Shown here: positions 25,830-38,160 of the stretch, piece by piece | Layout of the letters: every line of letters begins with the position of its first letter | How positions within the stretch are numbered: position 1 is the stretch's first letter | DNA from: Mercurialis annua | Taxonomy: Eukaryota; Streptophyta; Magnoliopsida; Malpighiales; Euphorbiaceae | Reading direction: 5' to 3' | Assembly: GCF_937616625.2 (NCBI RefSeq) | Contig: NC_065577.1 | Coordinates: forward strand, 16,877,501-16,941,500 | DNA: 64,000 nucleotides | The notes under the pieces: model-generated | The model's input: the letters and a program-made list of their open reading frames with translations, nothing else | Databases searched by the model: none | Told to the model about the DNA's origin: nothing | Program-made: the position numbers and the translations under genes

Positions 25830-28706
25830 TGTCACGACCCAATTTCATGGATCGCGACCGGCGCTAGGGTATGGGTATGGTTGTACCAAAACCCGTAGCT
25901 AGCCTTGCGGATAACCAACAATTACTTAAACCTGCAGAAAACCAATGCTCGGGGGCAACCGAGACTTCAGCCTAATTCTAGCAGTTCATAATATTCAACA
26001 TAATTTAATAAAAGCTCGTACAACTACGAGTCTACAAGATGGCATATTTATATAAAAATCAGAATAACAGTATAACATGCCAAAGCAAATATATCCATTC
26101 GGACCAATCCGACAACAACTAGAATAAAATAAAGACGCCTGGTCAACTACTGCGGTCTAAGAATAAAACAGTTTGATAGTTTTACTAAAATAAATGAAAC
26201 CTCCGAGAAAAGTAAAGACGGAGATCACCAGACTCTCTCAGATCATAACCCTGGGAAAAATTGGGAAAACAACGGGGTCAGATATACTAAGATGAGTTTA
26301 TACCACTATTTACATTTATCAAGTGGAAAACCTTTAAAACCGTTTAAAACATTTAACAACGATATTACGATTAATAGTTGGAATCCTAATCAACAATTCT
26401 AAATAATAACCATAATCCAATAGGCCTGGTCCCGAGAGCTGAACTACACCGAGTTACCACTGACCGCACTTTTACCATATCCAGAGTCCCGAGAGCTGTG
26501 CTACACCGAGTTACTCTATTTGGTCCCGAGAGCTATGCTCACACCGAGTTACCACATTTCCATAATTACCTTACCCAGATCATTACCGGTGCGCACGCAG
26601 TCCCAATGAAGCCCATTAGGTAGCATGTTCCAACTAAAAGTCATAATATGAAAACAGTTCAAAATACACGTACAATATATATTTAATATTAAAATACAAT
26701 TTACTTAATAAAGCGGTAAATAGCGAATATAAACTCACAGCTTGCTAATCCACGTGATAACCGGCAAGCAACTAATCCTGGTTCGCTCCTGAAGTACGAA
26801 CAGTAGTCGGGTCTAGACAAATAAAATAATTATTAAAACAGACCCTAACTCTAGAGAGTACTAGACACCACATAGGACTAGCACAAATAACACGTCGGAA
26901 TAAAACAGTCCAGAACAACACAAAATACCCAATAGGTAATAACGCTTAATAAATACAAGTCGATTGAGTTCTTGTTTTAAAATCCATTTCATAAATATTA
27001 TTTAATAAACTTAAATAAAAAATCATTTCTAAATAGTGGGTTAGCCGAGTTACCAATAACTACCAAACTAACCTCACTTGTCGAGTGGCCCAAGTCTAAC
27101 CCGACTCAAAACGTTTATCAAAATTATAAACCTTAGTTTATAATTATAGAATATTACTTTTGATAAAATATTAAAACGGAACTCAATAGTTTAAAACACA
27201 AGTAACCAATAGTTATTGACAAATTATTTAATGAAAATAAGTTAAGAAAAATAATTAAAAGCTAAAACGTAAATTAGTCAAATTGGACGCCAAGCCAATA
27301 TTCAACTTAAATAATAATTACCCAAGTAATTATACGATTTAAAAGTTGTAATATAAACATCATTTTCAAAATAATATAATGAAAAACAATTTAAATATTA
27401 ATTGATACTAACATTATTTTCAAAATAATATAATGAAAAACAATTTAAATATTAATTGATACTAACATTATTTTCAATTTAAATAACGTTATCAAAAAAA
27501 AAAAAACAATTTAAAAATTAAAACGTTAATCGAAAGTTTGATTTAAAATCGATATTTAACTTAATTAATATCCTTTGATTATTGTCAAACTCAACCCATA
27601 GAATAAAAAAAAATCAATTAACCCAAAGTCATGAAACAAAACAAAAGATAAATGTCCACAACTTTTTGAACTAATTATTGCGCCAAAATTTAACTCTTAA
27701 GCCAAAAGTGAAATCAAATTTAAGGAAATAAATAAGCCAAATAATTGATAATGGCCACTGCCATCTATCTTCCCAAACCAATGAACAAAATAACCCAAGA
27801 AGTAAATCTTAAACCCGACTAAGCAAACAAGCAACACAAAGAACTCAACATAATTACAGTAATCATTCGAAAGCCAAACAATATGAACTGAACCCATGAT
27901 GATATTCAATTAACAGCAAAAATTAAACATGATCTAACAAGATTAGACTTAACCAAAAAAATTATATAAGATTGATATATCAAGAATCAATCAACTGGAA
28001 ACAAGGCATGAGCAGAGAACAAAGCAAGGAACATAATCATAACATGACATCCAACAACGAGAGAAACGAGTCGATGCAATTTTATCACAACAAAAGCAAT
28101 TCGATTTACAACAAAAACACATGAGATTATAGTCTCCAATACGCAAGAACCATATTGATAGCAAAGTTAAAGAATCGGCAGCAACATATTGAAGAACAGC
28201 CCCAAAAATCAAACAAGAAGACGGTGAAACGATGACGCTCATAACAGAAGGATTAACGTACCGTTTAACGATTTCGAAGTTTAGAATCGTAGAGGATTGT
28301 GTCTACTATAGCTGAGACGAGACGGATCCCAATTTAATGCTATAAACACTGAGAACGAGCTAAGAAACGGAACGTGACGATATTGAACGAAACAAAGAAA
28401 AGAGATGTGAGAAACTTACCAAACTTCAAGCAATGACAGGATTTTATGGTGTGATGTTTCAGAGAGTTTTATCTGAAGGTCGGCTAGGGTTTAATGATTA
28501 TGAGAAAAGGATTAGGGTTTGTTAACATGTTATAATATATGAAGAATGAAAACAATGTTTAACACTTGTAGCAAATTGATAAGGTTCTAAAATAGACATT
28601 GTAAAAGAAAAACATTGCATGGGCCACGCCTAACATTTGCATGGGCCAAAAATATATATGCAATATGGGCTTTAGGTTCAATATTGTATTTACTTATTAT
28701 TCATAC

Positions 28707-28737
<31 letters not shown>

Positions 28738-28783
28738 ACAAAAAAAAAGTACTGCGGAATGTTAACAAATACGGGGTATTACA
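25830..28783 (-). repeat. Second LARD, 3' LTR
   Basis: 2954 bp, reading TGTAATACCCCG to GGGTCGTGACA on the minus strand. It contains a threefold repeat of a CCCGAGAGCTGAGCTACACC-like unit (26420-26548) and two copies of GCATGGGCC near 28617-28650. The open frames at 27697-27909 and 28001-28242 are repeated in the other LTR and are not convincing genes. Confidence 0.92.
28707..28735. repeat. (TTA)n microsatellite in the LTR
   Basis: About 10 ATT/TTA repeats. The matching site in the other LTR (36212-36250) has several more units, so the repeat has changed length since insertion. Confidence 0.9.
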
Positions 28784-31700
28784 TTCTCCCCAACTAATTA
28801 AAAATTCGTCCTCGAATTTAAAATAAAACCATTGACGTACCACATAACATAAAGTTACACGTACATCTGGACAAAATGTAAAAAGACGATAAAATAAAAT
28901 AAAAATGCATCCACAAGATACCCAATGTAAACAGGGACAACAAAAACAACAAAACTGCAAACGACCTTTGTCATTAATAGAATAGTTCTCAACCAAGAAA
29001 CCAACCCCACGGTAATCAAAGGTATTACATGCTCAACGACATACGCACACGCGTAATCAAAACTCAACAGGTTGTCCCTCAGAACAACTCAAAACCTTCA
29101 GTTGCAAAAACCGAACACACTCAAAGGTCACCGAAGTACCGACACAACTTCCACTAGGCATAAACGAAAATGCAACTCTAGGTGAGATCAACTAAGATAA
29201 AACAAACTCTACTACAAAACACTCGGCTGATATATCTAGGATAATAAAGAACGAATCTCGAATCTCAAAACTGGCACTGGTTCGCAATATGAGCGATCAT
29301 AACACACATATGTACCAAATTATGTTTTTAGCAATTAGATGCTCCAGCTAATAATACACAATTATTCATCCAAGAGTCACAATTACTCTATACCGGAGTC
29401 GTTTCCAAAACCAGTTCGAAACTTATCTATTATAAAATCCCTGATGTCCAATATAAGATTAAGCGCTAACTCAACTGTTGTCCTCCAAATTCCAAACTCT
29501 TTTGCCTCAATCAAAACAATAACACTGCAACATAGCTGTTAAAATCTATCGTTCTAAAATAACTTCTTACTTCCACTTATAACATCTCGATATCAAAATA
29601 ATCGATAACAAAACCCAATAAACTTTAGATAATATTTCGTTTCCACAGCAAACACTATAATAATCACCCAATCCTAAAGATTAACACCAACTTGATTAGC
29701 TTGTGAATTATAAAACACAAGGACGCATATCGCAATTCAAAGAAAAGCGGACCTCTATCATGATAACAAAAATCTCTATATCAGTGGTAGAGAATATCCA
29801 TCAAAATGATTCTTTCAATCACTTAGAAACATAACGCCACGACTACACTGAACATTGACTGCATCTGACGACTTAAAATTTTTTCCTCTCACAACAATTG
29901 TTCAACCATGATCAAAACGATATACAAACATTACTACAACACCATCAATTAACAAAATCGATCAACAAATCATGCTTGTCGAAACCTATTAACCGCGATT
30001 CCCGATTCTCAATTCGACTATCTCGTATAACCAATCGAACTCAAATTCTCAAAATTATTCATCAATTGACTATAACCTCGTATACATCGAATGATCAATA
30101 CGACCAATTTACTACATCTGGATTGTCAGTCATGCTCAAAATCAACCCCTGTGGGTATGAAATCTTTTAATATAAAATATTTTATACACAAAATTTTCCA
30201 CCATGTTTAAAGACTCAACGTCTTACACCTTCTTTTGCATTCAAAATCGAAATACCTATATCGTTAATAAACCATCGGTTTTGTAAACCCTTGAAAATTT
30301 TCAAAATCTCCACATTTTGAATCTGAAATTTTTCCTTACTTCTAATATATTTGCAAATTTATAAAACAGTTCAACTGTCAAAATTTATATTCTCTTAAAT
30401 CAAACTCGTTAAAACACTTTTTAAATAATTTATACCTTAAAAGCCAACTGTGGCAAAAATTTTCGTATTCAAAATACACATTGATGTTTCAAACATCCCA
30501 AAAATTTAAGTCGCTTCTAAATTCTTCCCAAACAAAAACACAATTGAAGAAATCGCTCAATCGAAGAATTTATTATCCTTTTTGAATCAATTTTGACAAA
30601 AATTCTCCCTTTCCTCAGAAAGATAAAATCAGCAATGTAAATCTCTTGTTTATAAACATACCTTTAAATCATTACACCAAAATACTTTGGACAATGTCAA
30701 ATTTGGAAAGATAAAGTTTTTTTTTTTTTTTTAAAATCGCAGTGTATACACACACATGAGCATATCCAACATCCTTAATCCACAAATCCTTAAATTACAA
30801 ATCGTAAGTTATCATGAACACTCACTAATCTGAATCTAACCATAAACCGCACTTGGCACAACTATATCTCGTGCGCAACCTCAAAATCATTCTTACTTAT
30901 AACCACAAGATTCTGATACTACAGATCAAACACTCACAACGTAACGTCCAATATCCATCACCATCATCACAGAGTATTTGTCTAGCTACCTTTCGGTACA
31001 AGTTTCAAAATCATTTGAATTTCCACAATTTATAAATACTTTTACCCCAAAGGGACTCGCGAGTTTGTTTTAAAATACTTTCTTCAAAACACTTTATTGA
31101 TAAAATCTATTTTACATAATTGTGCGCCAGGGTGATGACATCTCTCATCCCCAAAGAGTTGAATCCAACCCTAATTATTTCTATGCACGTGATGCATGTA
31201 TAAATTATTAATTTTTTTTGTGAACATACACAGTGCTCAATGCAATCCTATTCATGACATTCAAAATGCATGTTCATGATATGTCTGGGCATAATTACGT
31301 GTTGAAAATATTTCAATTAGTTCAGCAAATCAATTTTTTGAAATCCATTTCTCAATAAAACATTTGCTAGACGTTACACTCTGTGAGATGTGCACTCGAT
31401 GACCTCAAAATATTCCTCGACTCCGTACTTGTAACCTACCAAAATTAGATGCTATACAACAACTCCTCCTAATAATATCATTACAACTCTACTATAAAAA
31501 GTATCTAACTAATCTCAATCCTAACTGAGCATATCCAAAGCAATAACACATCAATACGCCACTACGAAATTTTACCGCCAGCTCCTGCATCGCATTATTA
31601 ATTGGTGTGATCACCAGTGTCTTTATACACCGATCTTTCTTCTCGGGTCAGAATTTCCACTATCCTTTCCAGGATAATCAGAAACCATCAAATATTCCAA

Positions 31701-33334
31701 GGGAATACTTCCCTCGTTTTCCTCAATATCGAACCCAAAGATTTCGATCCAACAACAATATAGCAAACCCGAATTATCCCCCGCTGATACTATATCAAAA
31801 CAGGGTCTGAACAAAAGTTTGAGTTACAATCAAACGAAACATCAGATATTTACCATAACCGTATGAAATAAAATCATCTCACGTGCTTCTTCGCACGAAG
31901 AGACGAAACAATACAATCAACTTAGTCCAACAGACAAGCGAGTTAAAAAACGAATTTTATTACTAACAGATTACGAATTTTATGAACCACAAATCACCCA
32001 AGCATGCCATTGAACAGAATTAACCCAAACATACTTAAAAGACAAATCGGGACATGCCACAACATTTTTTTTTTAAATCGCATTACAAAATCACCATGTA
32101 ATTATATCATCCTTTAATAGTACGCTTCAAAATTCGTTTTGAAATTTAAAGTCAAATACAAAAACTTCCAAAAAATTTAGTTGAGCCCCTCGGTTAAAAC
32201 AAAATTACTATCTTTAAAATTCTCTTCTTACTTATCAGTTTCTTTAAAACGGATACCCAAGTATCTCAAACCATAAAATCATCAAGCTAGCCGAGTCATT
32301 ACAACTACCAAGCTCAACTCCTAAATTTAGGTGACCCAAGTCGAATCCAAAACAATCGTTTATAAACCGTATTCAATATATTTGTAAATCCGAAAAAAAT
32401 TTAATAACATTTCCATCCTTTCAAATTTGGGAGCTCAACTTAAACCAACCGCTAAACGGTAATTTAAAACTCAAGTGAGAAATCTTTGATTACAAACATC
32501 TATTCCATAAATCCCAAAAATTTAAAATGATGACATAGTACAACATGACAAAATAACTTCAACGTTATATTCTTAAAACAATAGCACATCCTATAAAATA
32601 TCATTTTGAAATCATCGCTTGTTAACACAAGACCAAACATAACATTTCAAAATACAAGAATTTTTTTTTACTGGTAACTCAACCAAAAATTAATTTTTTT
32701 AAAAAAATTTAAAAACAAACTTCTCTTTTAATTCTGAGTCAAACACAAATCGAATAAAATAATTTTCTCAATGAAATTCTTAAAGAGAACAAGACTAACG
32801 CCCACAAAACACGTTTTAAAGTTTAACCCCAAATTTCTTTACTAGAAAACAAGACTAACGCCCAAATGTATTCCTCATAGGTACTAGCGTATATAGCACC
32901 CAACAATTTCGGCCAAAGCCAAAATGTACTACCATATAATTCATCGTTATTTAGAACATTAATGGCATTAAGTCAAAGTTTTTCAAACAACATCATACCC
33001 AAATATGGATTTACATAATATCATCAACAATAGATTTTCCGAGAAATCATACGCAATTTTAATCACCCAAGTGAAATAATCTCAACATGATAAAATACAA
33101 CAATTAACATCCAAGTGAAATAAATTGTCAATCAAAGCATCAATACCAAATAAGGACTGACAGACATCACCTATAGGATGTAGGCTGAAGGTTTGAAAAC
33201 AAATGATTACGTTTTAAAAGACAAGACACGAATCCTAATTCCGCAGTAGTTCCTAAGACACGACCATACTTAACAGAGAAAACACATAGCAAGCAAATGA
33301 CCTTGGTTTGAAACCAAAGCTCTGATACCAACTT
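28784..33334 (-). mobile_element. Second LARD, non-coding internal domain
   Basis: 4551 bp, starting (minus strand) with the primer site at 33312-33330 and ending with the polypurine tract GTTGGGGAGAA at 28784-28794. No gag or pol motif is seen in six frames. The stretch 31090-31400 matches, with changes, 300-620 and 7640-7960 of the first LARD. The stretch 32280-32345 resembles an LTR block. Confidence 0.88.
33312..33330 (-). other. Primer-binding site of the second LARD
   Basis: The minus strand reads TGGTATCAGAGCTTTGGTT, the initiator-Met tRNA type, four bases from the LTR start. Confidence 0.9.
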
Positions 33335-36211
33335 TGTCACGACCCAATTTCATGGATCGCGACCGGCGCTAGGGTATGGGTATGGTTGTACCAAAACCCG
33401 TAGCTAGCCTTGCGGATAACCAACAATTACTTAAACCTGCAGAAAACCAATGCTCGGGGGCAACCGAGACTTCAGCCTAATTCTAGCAGTTCATAATATT
33501 CAACATAATTTAATAAAAGCTCGTACAACTACGAGTCTACAAGATGGCATATTTATATAAAAATCAGAATAACAGTATAACATGCCAAAGCAAATATATC
33601 CATTCGGACCAATCCGACAACAACTAGAATAAAATAAAGACGCCTGGTCAACTACTGCGGTCTAAGAATAAAACAGTTTGATAGTTTTACTAAAATAAAT
33701 GAAACCTCCGAGAAAAGTAAAGACGGAGATCACCAGACTCTCTCAGATCATAACCCTGGGAAAAATTGGGAAAACAACGGGGTCAGATATACTGAGATGA
33801 GTTTATACCACTATTTACATTTATCAAGTGGAAAACCTTTAAAACCGTTTAAAACATTTAACAACGATATTACGATTAATAGTTGGAATCCTAATCAACA
33901 ATTCTAAATAATAACCATAATCCAATAGGCCTGGTCCCGAGAGCTGAGCTACACCGAGTTACCACTGACCGCACTTTTACCATATCCAGAGTCCCGAGAG
34001 CTGTGCTACACCGAGTTACTCTATTTGGTCCCGAGAGCTATGCTCACACCGAGTTACCACATTTCCATAATTACCTTACCCAGATCATTACCGGTGCGCA
34101 CGCAGTCCCAATGAAGCCCATTAGGTAGCATGTTCCAACTAAAAGTCATAATATGAAAACAGTTCGAAATACACGTACAATATATATTTAATATTAAAAT
34201 ACAATTTACTTAATAAAGCGGTAAATAGCGAATATAAACTCACAGCTTGCTAATCCACGTGATAACCGGCAAGCAACTAATCCTGGTTCGTTCCTGAAGT
34301 ACGAACAGTAGTCGGGTCTAGACAAATAAAATAATTATTAAAACAGACCCTAACTCTAGAGAGTACTAGACACCACATAGGACTAGCACAAATAACACGT
34401 CGGAATAAAACAGTCCAGAACAACACAAAATACCCAATAGGTAATAATGCTTAATAAATACAAGTCGATTGAGTTCTTGTTTTAAAATCCATTTCATAAA
34501 TATTATTTAATAAACTTAAATAAAAAATCATTTCTAAATAGTGGGTTAGCCGAGTTACCAATAACTACCAAACTAACCTCACTTGTCGAGTGGCGCAAGT
34601 CTAACCCGACTCAAAACGTTTATCAAAATTATAAACCTTAGTTTATAATTATAGAATATTACTTTTGATAAAATATTAAAACGGAACTCAATAGTTTAAA
34701 ACACAAGTAACCAATAGTTATTGACAAATTATTTAATGAAAATAAGTTAAGAAAAATAATTAAAAGCTAAAACGTAAATTAGTCAAATTGGACGCCAAGC
34801 CAATATTCAACTTAAATAATAATTACCCAAGTAATTATACGATTTAAAAGTTGTAATATAAACATCATTTTCAAAATAATATATATAATGAAAAACAATT
34901 TAAATATTAATTGATACTAACATTATTTTCAAAATAATATAATGAAAAACAATTTAAATATTAATTGATACTAACATTATTTTCAATTTAAATAACGTTA
35001 TAAAAAAAAAACAATTTAAAAATTAAAACGTTAATCGAAAGTTTGATTTAAAATCGATATTTAACTTAATTAATATCCTTTGATTATTGTCAAACTCAAC
35101 CCATAGAATAAAAAAAAATCAATTAACCCAAAGTCATGAAACAAAACAAAAGATAAATGTCCACAACTTTTTGAACTAATTATTGCGCCAAAATTTAACT
35201 CTTAAGCCAAAAGTGAAATCAAATTTAAGGAAATAAATAAGCCAAATAATTGATAATGGCCACTGCCATCTATCTTCCCAAACCAATGAACAAAATAACC
35301 CAAGAAGTAAATCTTAAACCCGACTAAGCAAACAAGCAACACAAAGAACTCAACATAATTACAGTAATCATTCGAAAGCCAAACAATATGAACTGAACCC
35401 ATGATGATATTCAATTAACAGCAAAAATTAAACATGATCTAACAAGATTAGACTTAACCAAACAAATTATATAAGATTGATATATCAAGAATCAATCAAC
35501 TGGAAACAAGGCATGAGCAGAGAACAAAGCAAGGAACATAATCATAACATGACATCCAACAACGAGAGAAACGAGTCGATGCAATTTTATCACAACAAAA
35601 GCAATTCGATTTACAACAAAAACACATGAGATTATAGTCTCCAATACGCAAGAACCATATTGATAGCAAAGTTAAAGAATCGGCAGCAACATATTGAAGA
35701 ACAGCCCCAAAAATCAAACAAGAAGACGGTGAAACGATGACGCTCATAACAGAAGGATTAACGTACCGTTTAACGATTTCGAAGTTTAGAATCGTAGAGG
35801 ATTGTGTCTACTATAGCTGAGACGAGACGGATCCCAATTTAATGCTATAAACACTGAGAACGAGCTAAGAAACGGAACGTGACGATATCGAACGAAACAA
35901 AGAAAAGAGATGTGAGAAACTTACCAAACTTCAAGCAATGACAGGATTTTATGGTGTGATGTTTCAGAGAGTTTTATCTGAAGGTCGGCTAGGGTTTAAT
36001 GATTATGAGAAAAGGATTAGGGTTTGTTAACATGTTATAATATATGAAGAATGAAAACAATGTTTAACACTTGTAGCAAATTGATAAGGTTCTAAAATAG
36101 ACATTGTAAAAGAAAAACATTGCATGGGCCACGCCTAACATTTGCATGGGCCAAAAATATATATGCAATATGGGCTTTAGGTTCAATATTGTATTTACTT
36201 ATTATTCATAC

Positions 36212-36251
<40 letters not shown>

Positions 36252-36296
36252 ACAAAAAAAAGTACTGCGGAATGTTAACAAATACGGGGTATTACA
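33335..36296 (-). repeat. Second LARD, 5' LTR
   Basis: 2962 bp, nearly identical to 25830-28783; a handful of substitutions and microsatellite length changes were noticed. This supports a recent insertion. Confidence 0.92.
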
Positions 36297-36301
36297 CACC
36301 G

Positions 36302-36476
36302 CCTTTTCCCCTTGAAAAGAAAAGGGTAGATCGCCTGAAATCCAAAACTCAACCGACTTCCCTCAATAGTCGATCGAAGCATAATGGCGTGCCAGCCAAT
36401 CCATCCCCAAAATCACGTCAAAAGAAAGTACATCCAAAACAACTAAATCAGCACGTAAGTCTCTTCCATGGATAAC
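36302..36476 (-). pseudogene. Chromovirus protease fragment, left copy of a duplicated segment
   Basis: It continues the frame of 25742-25829 beyond the second LARD. Together the two pieces equal 43655-43917 with several substitutions, mostly G-to-A type relative to the right copy. It ends abruptly at the Athila LTR (36477). See the separate repeat entry. Confidence 0.8.
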
Positions 36477-38022
36477 TGATGGGAGTAGAAATACTCCTAT
36501 TTATAGGTTGTTTTCGGAGTTATTATTTGCATTTTATTTGTCGTTTTTGAAGTTATTAGTGGCTTATTATCATTTTGAGTGTTTCAGGAGAAAAATGCAA
36601 ATATGGCGACTTTTGGAGCGTTTTTGGTGTTTTCTAGAAGTCCCGGGGTCAAAGAGTGCGAACAAGCGATATTTGAAGTTAAAGAATGTCATTTTGGGGC
36701 CAAGTGAGGAGCAACCCGCTCGCACACTTGATGACAAACCAGTGTGCGAGCTAAATGGAGGATACATGAGCTAATTTGAAGATTGGAAGAAAATGAAGAA
36801 ATGGCCAAGTCAGGAGGTGTGCGTTCGCACACCTCCCAACCCGTTCGCACACTCAGTGTTGAAGTGGTGTGCGAGCAAAACAGGAGGAGGCAGTAGCAAA
36901 TCAAAGAAATTGGCATTTTGGCCAAGTGAGGGAGTGTGCGATCGCACACTCTTATACCCGATCGCACACCCACTTCAACTGTGCGACTCAACTGACAAAA
37001 ATACCCCCGAATGAGTTCTAAAAGCCGTGAAACACGAGGGTACTTATGGGTTTTCACCTATTTCGACCTAATATCAGATTTTAGTTTCGGGAGCCGTATA
37101 AATACTAGTTTGTAACATTGAACAAGGGTTCGCTTAATTTTCATTAGACATAAACCCTAGATTAGAGTTTTTATATCAGTCGATTATCGAATTTATCGCT
37201 TCTTCATTATTTTGTTATCGATTATCATTAGTTTACTTTCGAACAAGGTACGATTATTATCAATTTCATATTCAGTATTTTATTCAATCTTAGCATGAAT
37301 TCTTTAATGATTGTTTTTAGTATTTTCATTATTATGTGCAGCTAAACCCTTCGTTGGGGATTATTAATCAAATTATGTCTGTTTAGTTAAATCGGAATTA
37401 TGGGTTTCTTGTTCTTGATATGTTCTTAATTATTGTACTTAATGCCTAGCCTGAATTGATCACTTAGTCTTTGCCAATTGTTTTAATTTTAGCTCGAGAG
37501 AGTAAAATTGGAATAGAACAACATAATTAGGAACGTAGGAGTTAATTGTGCGAGAGTGAATTAACAAATACGTGTTCTTAGGATTCACTTCATAATCATT
37601 CAATTAATCAGTAATTAGGATAATCATTGTGCGAGAGTGAGTAGTTAACCTATTATTCATTAGTTTTATGCTTTTGCCTGCAATTGCTCGAGAGAGAATT
37701 TTAGGTGCTTCCGATTAGTCCGAACCATATCAGAACAATATAATCCATAACCCAAATTAAATAAACAGCATAACAAAGATTAATAATCCCTGCTTTTCTC
37801 TTTATTGTTAAACACCAATTTAATTACAGCTTTAGTTTACTTCAAATTACAATTGTTAATTTTTGTCTTTTAATTTTACCACAAACAATATTTGTCTTTT
37901 CGGCTATTCAAATCGAGTCTTTCAACTGGTTGTCTTTAGAGCTTTCCTTGTGGGTACGATATCCAGACTTCACAGTCTGTATTACAAGTTGGCATACGTT
38001 TGCTTGCGTATTTTTACCAACA
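36477..38022 (+). repeat. 5' LTR of the left Athila element
   Basis: It begins TGATGGGAGTAG and ends TTTACCAACA. The start resembles the right Athila LTR start (TGATAGGAGTA), and the length (1546 bp) is close to 1544 bp. It has a run of inverted repeats built on GTGTGCG/CGCACAC at about 36717-36990, including the perfect 20-base palindrome GAGTGTGCGATCGCACACTC. These lie upstream of a TATA box at 37097-37104. Confidence 0.9.
37097..37104 (+). promoter_or_regulatory. TATA box of the left Athila LTR
   Basis: TATAAATA follows the palindrome cluster by about 110 bp and is placed as expected for the start of LTR transcription. Confidence 0.6.
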
Positions 38023-38028
38023 AGTTTT

Positions 38029-38046
38029 TGGCGCCGTTGCCGGGGA
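38029..38046 (+). other. Primer-binding site, Asp tRNA type
   Basis: TGGCGCCGTTGCCGGGGA lies six bases after the LTR. This is the primer site described for Athila-type elements, complementary to the 3' end of aspartate tRNA. Confidence 0.85.
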
Positions 38047-38160
38047 AAGTTTTTCTTTAACAACGAAGTTGAGATTGCTTGGTTTGTTTTAGTCTTTTTT
38101 TTTTTGTTTTACGCGTGTGGTTTGTTGATTGTGTTGTTTCAGGTACCCTTCTCTTAGTGT

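Larger units (their letters stand above)
25830..36296 (-). mobile_element. Complete second LARD-type element, minus strand
   Basis: This 10467-bp element is flanked by CACCG at 25825-25829 and 36297-36301. It has two LTRs of about 2.95 kb that are nearly identical, a primer site at the right, a polypurine tract at the left, and a 4551-bp internal domain without protein-coding capacity. It interrupts the protease-linker part of the chromovirus. Its LTR ends, primer site and polypurine tract match those of the chromovirus and of the first LARD, but most of the rest has diverged. It is intact in structure and could be mobile if helped in trans. Confidence 0.93.

Noticed and set aside
27697..35747. 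Open frames of 70 and 83 codons duplicated in the second LARD (27697-27909, 27991-28242 and 35202-35414, 35496-35747)
   Set aside because: They are inside LTRs, so duplication is expected; hydrophobic content reflects AT-rich composition. No family was recognised.
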